Shown here: positions 60,814 to 64,000 of the stretch, in pieces
How the letters are laid out: the number at the start of each line of letters is the position of its first letter
Numbering within the stretch: the first letter of the stretch is position 1
NCBI GenBank assembly: GCA_902778135.1
Contig: CACYWP010000001.1
Location: forward strand, 62,001 to 126,000
Reading direction: 5' to 3'
Source of the DNA: an uncultured Coriobacteriaceae bacterium
Lineage (GTDB): Bacteria > Actinomycetota > Coriobacteriia > Coriobacteriales > Atopobiaceae
DNA length: 64,000 nucleotides
Program-made: the position numbers and the translations under genes
Notes under the pieces: generated by a model
What the model was told of the DNA's origin: nothing
What the model saw: only the letters and a program-made list of their open reading frames with translations
Databases searched by the model: none

Positions 60814-61785
60814 CTAGGCCATCTGTGCCTGGACGGCGGTGATGGCCACGACGCCCACGATGTCCTCGGCGGAGCAGCCGCGGGACAGGTCGTTGACCGG
60901 GCGGGCGATGCCCTGCAGCACGGGGCCATAGGCCTCGGCCTTGGCAAAGCGCTGGACCAGCTTGTAGCCGATGTTGCCGGCGGCCAGGTCGGGGAAGACG
61001 AGGATGTTGGCGTTGCCGGGCACCTTGGAGTCGGGGGCCTTCAGCAGGCCGACGCTGGCCTCGAGGGCGGCGTCGAGCTGTAGGTCGCCGTCAAGCGCCA
61101 GCTCGGGGGCCTTCTCCTTGGCCAGGCGCGTGGCCTCCTGGACCTTCTCCGCGGTGTCGCCACCGGCCGAGCCCATCGTGGAGTAGGAGAGCATGGCGAC
61201 GACCGGCTCGTCGCTCATCAGGCTCTTCCAGGTGTTGGCGGAGGAGATGGCGATCTCGGAGAGCTGGTCGGCATCGGGGGCGATGTTCAGGCCGCAGTCG
61301 GCGAACAGCAGGGTGCCCTCCTCGCCGTACTCGGTCGGGGTGCACATGATGAAGAAGGAGCTGACCAGCTTGGTGCCGGGGGCGGTCTTCAGGATCTGCA
61401 GGGCGGGACGCAGGGTGTTGGCGGTGGAGTGGCAGGCGCCGGAGACCAGGCCGTCGGCATCCCCGCACTTGATCATCATGGTGCCAAAGTAGGTGGCGTC
61501 GGCAACCTGCTCGAAGGCCTGCTCGGCAGTCATGCCCTTTGCCTTGCGCAGCTCGTAGAGGGCGTCGGCGTAGGCCTGGCGCTTCTCGGCGGTGGCGGGG
61601 TCGATGACGGTGACGCCCTCGACGTCGATCTGGGCGGGGTCGCCCAGGATGACCAGGTTCGCCAGGTCCTCCTCGACGATCTGGCGTGCGGCCTCGATGG
61701 TGCGCGGATCCTCGCCCTCGGGCAGGACGATGGTCTTCTTGTCGGCCTTTGCCGCAGCCTTCATTCGATTCAGAAAGTCGCTCAT
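60814..61785 (-). CDS. pta: Phosphate acetyltransferase
   Basis: 323-residue short-form phosphotransacetylase, converting acetyl-CoA plus phosphate to acetyl phosphate for AckA. It begins LNRMKAAAKADKKTIVLPEG and has CGDADGLVSGACHSTANTLRPALQI, FADCGLNIAPDADQL and GNANILVFPDLAAGNIGYKLVQRFA. AAGGGAAAG precedes ATG 61785. The partner kinase gene is about 22 kb to the left, so the pathway is split. Confidence 0.95.
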   Translation of the reverse strand: MSDFLNRMKAAAKADKKTIVLPEGEDPRTIEAARQIVEEDLANLVILGDPAQIDVEGVTVIDPATAEKRQAYADALYELRKAKGMTAEQAFEQVADATYFGTMMIKCGDADGLVSGACHSTANTLRPALQILKTAPGTKLVSSFFIMCTPTEYGEEGTLLFADCGLNIAPDADQLSEIAISSANTWKSLMSDEPVVAMLSYSTMGSAGGDTAEKVQEATRLAKEKAPELALDGDLQLDAALEASVGLLKAPDSKVPGNANILVFPDLAAGNIGYKLVQRFAKAEAYGPVLQGIARPVNDLSRGCSAEDIVGVVAITAVQAQMA

Positions 61786-61866
61786 GCTTGCTTTCCCTTC
61801 TAGAGCCGATTGCGTTCCCACACATGACATATGCGTAAGTTGGGCATTTGACGCCCTCCTATCCCC

Positions 61867-61872
61867 ATTATA
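61867..61872 (-). promoter_or_regulatory. Consensus -10 for pta
   Basis: Read on the minus strand this is TATAAT, a perfect -10, giving a leader of about 75 bases before pta. A matching -35 is not clear. On the plus strand TTGACG (61848-61853) with TATAGA (61869-61874) could serve glf, though the 15-base spacing is short. Confidence 0.5.
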
Positions 61873-61989
61873 GAGTCCAATGCTAGAATCGTGCGCAACA
61901 TCGAGTGGCGCGGATGGCGCAAACCTCGATTGCTAGACATGAGACGCTTTGGCAGGGCGATTCCCGCCGCTGCCCGTGAAAGGACACCC

Positions 61990-63192
61990 ATGAACCTCCA
62001 CCACGGCCTCCCGGACGGCTTCAACCCCGACTCCTACGGCGCGATCGTCGTCGGCGCGGGCTACGCTGGCGCGACCTGCGCGAGGCGGCTCGCGGAGGCG
62101 TGCGGCATGCGGGTGGCGGTCATCGAGCGCCGCGACCACGTCGCCGGCAACGCCTACGACCGCGTGGACGACGCCGGCGTGCTCGTCCACGAGTACGGCC
62201 CGCACATCTACCACACCGACAACGACCGGGTCCACGAGTTCCTCTCGCGCTTCACCGAGTGGACCGACTACCAGCACAGGGTGCTGGCCAACATCCACGG
62301 CACCCTCATGCCGGTGCCCTTCAACCACCGCTCCCTGCTGATGGCCTTCGGCGAGGAGCGGGGCGAGCGGCTCTACCAGAAGCTCGTCGCCGCCTTCGGC
62401 GAGGGCCGCAAGGTCCCCATCATGGAGCTGCGCAAGCGCAACGACCCCGAGCTCGCCGAGGTCGCCGACTACGTCTACGAGAACGTGTTCCTCCACTACA
62501 CGATGAAGCAGTGGGGCAAGGCCCCCGACCAGATCGACCCCTCCATCACCGGCCGCGTGCCCGTCTTCGTGGGCGACGACGACCGCTACTTCCCGGCCGC
62601 CCCGCACCAGGGCATGCCCGCCGACGGGTACACGGCGCTGTTCGGGAGGCTGCTCGACCACGACCTGGTCGACGTGTTCCTGTCCGCGGACGCCCGCGGC
62701 GTCGTCTCGGTCGAGGGCGGGCGCGTGCTCGCGTGCGGCCGCCCCTACGGCGGCGAGGTCGTCTACACCGGCCCGCTCGACGAGCTCTTCGGCTCGGACC
62801 TGGGCGACCTGCCGTACCGCACCCTGCGCATGGAGTTCGAGACACTGCCGGTCGACCGGTTCCAGCCGGTCGGCACGGTCAACTACACCACCAGCGAGGA
62901 CTTCACCCGCATCACCGAGTTCAAGAACATGACGGGGCAGGTCCTGCCCGGCGCCACCACCATCATGCGCGAGTACAGCGCGGCCTACGTCCCCGGCAGC
63001 GGCCAGACGCCCTACTACGCCATCCTCGAGGACGCGAGCCTCGACCTCTACCGCCGCTACCGCGAGCGCGTCGACCCCATCCTCAACTTCCACTGCGTGG
63101 GGCGCCTCGCCGAGTACCGCTACTACGACATGGACGGCGTCGTGGCCTCGGCCCTCGAGCTCTCGGACGAGATCATCAGCTCCAATCGATAG
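61990..63192 (+). CDS. glf: UDP-galactopyranose mutase
   Basis: 400-residue flavoenzyme that converts UDP-galactopyranose to UDP-galactofuranose, the donor for galactofuranose in cell-surface glycans. FAD site: AIVVGAGYAGATCARRLAE and RDHVAGNAYDRVDDAGVLVHEYGPHIYHTDN. Other conserved stretches are VPFNHRSLL, MKQWGKAPDQIDPSITGRVPVF and LAEYRYYDMDGVVASAL. AAAGGACACCC precedes ATG 61990. Its base composition is markedly more GC-rich than the neighbouring genes, especially at third positions. Confidence 0.95.
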   Translation: MNLHHGLPDGFNPDSYGAIVVGAGYAGATCARRLAEACGMRVAVIERRDHVAGNAYDRVDDAGVLVHEYGPHIYHTDNDRVHEFLSRFTEWTDYQHRVLANIHGTLMPVPFNHRSLLMAFGEERGERLYQKLVAAFGEGRKVPIMELRKRNDPELAEVADYVYENVFLHYTMKQWGKAPDQIDPSITGRVPVFVGDDDRYFPAAPHQGMPADGYTALFGRLLDHDLVDVFLSADARGVVSVEGGRVLACGRPYGGEVVYTGPLDELFGSDLGDLPYRTLRMEFETLPVDRFQPVGTVNYTTSEDFTRITEFKNMTGQVLPGATTIMREYSAAYVPGSGQTPYYAILEDASLDLYRRYRERVDPILNFHCVGRLAEYRYYDMDGVVASALELSDEIISSNR

Positions 63193-63233
63193 GCACCTCG
63201 TAGTGCCCCAGAACCAAAGGACGGTTTGTTTTC

Positions 63234-64000
63234 ATGCAGAAGACCATCACCTTCGGCATACCGTGCTACAACTCTGCGGAATACATGGACCATTGCATCA
63301 ACTCCATCCTGCAGGGCAGCGGATATGCCCAGGACGTCCAGATCGTCGTGGTCGACGATGGCTCCTTCAAGGACAACACGCTTGACAAGGCAAAGAAGTG
63401 GCAGCAGGAGTATCCCACCATCATCAAGGCGGTCCATCAGGAGAATGGCGGCCATGGCATGGCGGTCCTGAAGGCGCTTGAGCACGCCGAGGGCACCTAC
63501 TTCAAGGTCGTCGATTCCGACGACTGGCTGGATGCGGAGTCCCTGACGCTCCTCATGGCCAAGCTGCGCCACTTCATCGAGTTCGACACGCGCGTCGACC
63601 TGGTCATCTCCAACTATGTCTACGAGCATGTCGAGGACGCAAAGCAGACCATCATCGACTACCATCGCGTCCTGCCGCGCGGCAAGATCTTCACCTGGGC
63701 GAAGACCGGCCACTTCAGCATGACCCAGAACCTGCTGATGCACTCGCTCTGCTATCGCACCGACGTGCTGCGCGACGGCGGTGTGCCGATGCCCGCGCAT
63801 ACCTTCTATGTGGACAACATCTACGCCTACGTCCCCCTGCCGCGCTGCAAGACCATCTATTACCTGGACGTCGACCTCTACCGCTACTTCATCGGCCGCG
63901 AGGACCAGTCGGTCAACGAGGCGGTCATGATCAGCCGCATCGACCAGCAGCTGCGCATCACGCGCATCATGATGAAGGCCTACCACCTCTACGAGGACGT
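63234..64000 (+). CDS. Family 2 glycosyltransferase, 3' end outside window
   Basis: The first 255 residues of a GT-A glycosyltransferase: ITFGIPCYNSAEYMDHCINSIL, VQIVVVDDGSFKDNT and HQENGGHGMAVLKALEHAEG, then the DxD-type VVDSDDWLDAESL. It would transfer a sugar from a nucleotide sugar in the cytoplasm, probably to a surface polysaccharide, given glf immediately upstream. The ATG at 63234 has AAAGGA about 12 bases away. The frame is open to the window edge. Composition is closer to the rest of the window than glf is. Confidence 0.88.
   Translation, partial: MQKTITFGIPCYNSAEYMDHCINSILQGSGYAQDVQIVVVDDGSFKDNTLDKAKKWQQEYPTIIKAVHQENGGHGMAVLKALEHAEGTYFKVVDSDDWLDAESLTLLMAKLRHFIEFDTRVDLVISNYVYEHVEDAKQTIIDYHRVLPRGKIFTWAKTGHFSMTQNLLMHSLCYRTDVLRDGGVPMPAHTFYVDNIYAYVPLPRCKTIYYLDVDLYRYFIGREDQSVNEAVMISRIDQQLRITRIMMKAYHLYED

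Overview
This 64-kb window is high-GC, gene-dense chromosomal DNA from an anaerobic actinobacterium. The gene content (ATP-type PEP carboxykinase, acetate kinase and phosphotransacetylase, sortase-built pili, many small lipoproteins, amino-acid permeases, a class C-type sortase) best fits the Coriobacteriia, probably an Olsenella/Atopobiaceae relative. That placement is inferred from gene content and composition, not from a marker-gene tree. I saw no rRNA, tRNA, CRISPR array, phage or insertion sequence.

Layout. 1-3.6 kb: a cut-off lipoprotein gene, a long hairpin element, a MurP-like PTS permease, and a radical SAM/SPASM enzyme coupled to a Tat-type lipoprotein with three YGPP motifs. 3.8-13.5 kb: a SpoIIE-type membrane phosphatase, a cupin/alcohol dehydrogenase pair, a WYL regulator divergent from rtcB, an amino-acid permease and a two-repeat lipoprotein. 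13.5-16.1 kb: elp3 divergent from a Trm9-like methyltransferase, which together look like a wobble-uridine pathway. 16.2-25.8 kb: aquaporin, an IlvD/Edd dehydratase, an aminopeptidase-like hydrolase, a drug/metabolite transporter, a PAP2 phosphatase, an HD protein, a lipoprotein and thrS. 26-31 kb: an amphipathic-repeat protein, a lysine-free remnant of a PLP enzyme, small lipoproteins, NUDIX, thyA-folA and a second copy of the hairpin element. 31-40.1 kb: thioesterase, azlCD, lipid kinase, RNase D, zinc peptidase, xseAB, HIT, ackA and NUDIX.

40.2-50.4 kb, all on the minus strand, is a cell-surface region: an Ig-like membrane protein, then a pilus operon of two paralogous pilins, a large multidomain adhesin and one protein that joins two complete sortases (class C-like plus class B-like). 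The three substrates carry three different sorting motifs (LAQTG, MPVTG, LPMTG). 50.7-53.7 kb holds galM and pckA. 53.8-58.9 kb holds two tandem signalling proteins in which a complete amino-acid-permease-like domain is fused to a diguanylate cyclase (first gene) or to a histidine kinase plus receiver (second gene). 59-64 kb holds an FKBP isomerase, an AI-2E-family permease, pta, and the start of a surface-polysaccharide locus (glf and a family 2 glycosyltransferase) that runs off the right edge.

The strongest candidates for undescribed biology are the double sortase, the two permease-receptor fusions, the bacterial Elp3/Trm9-like pair, the YGPP lipoprotein with its radical SAM partner, and the two-copy hairpin element whose arms differ in sequence but stay paired around a conserved 40-base centre.
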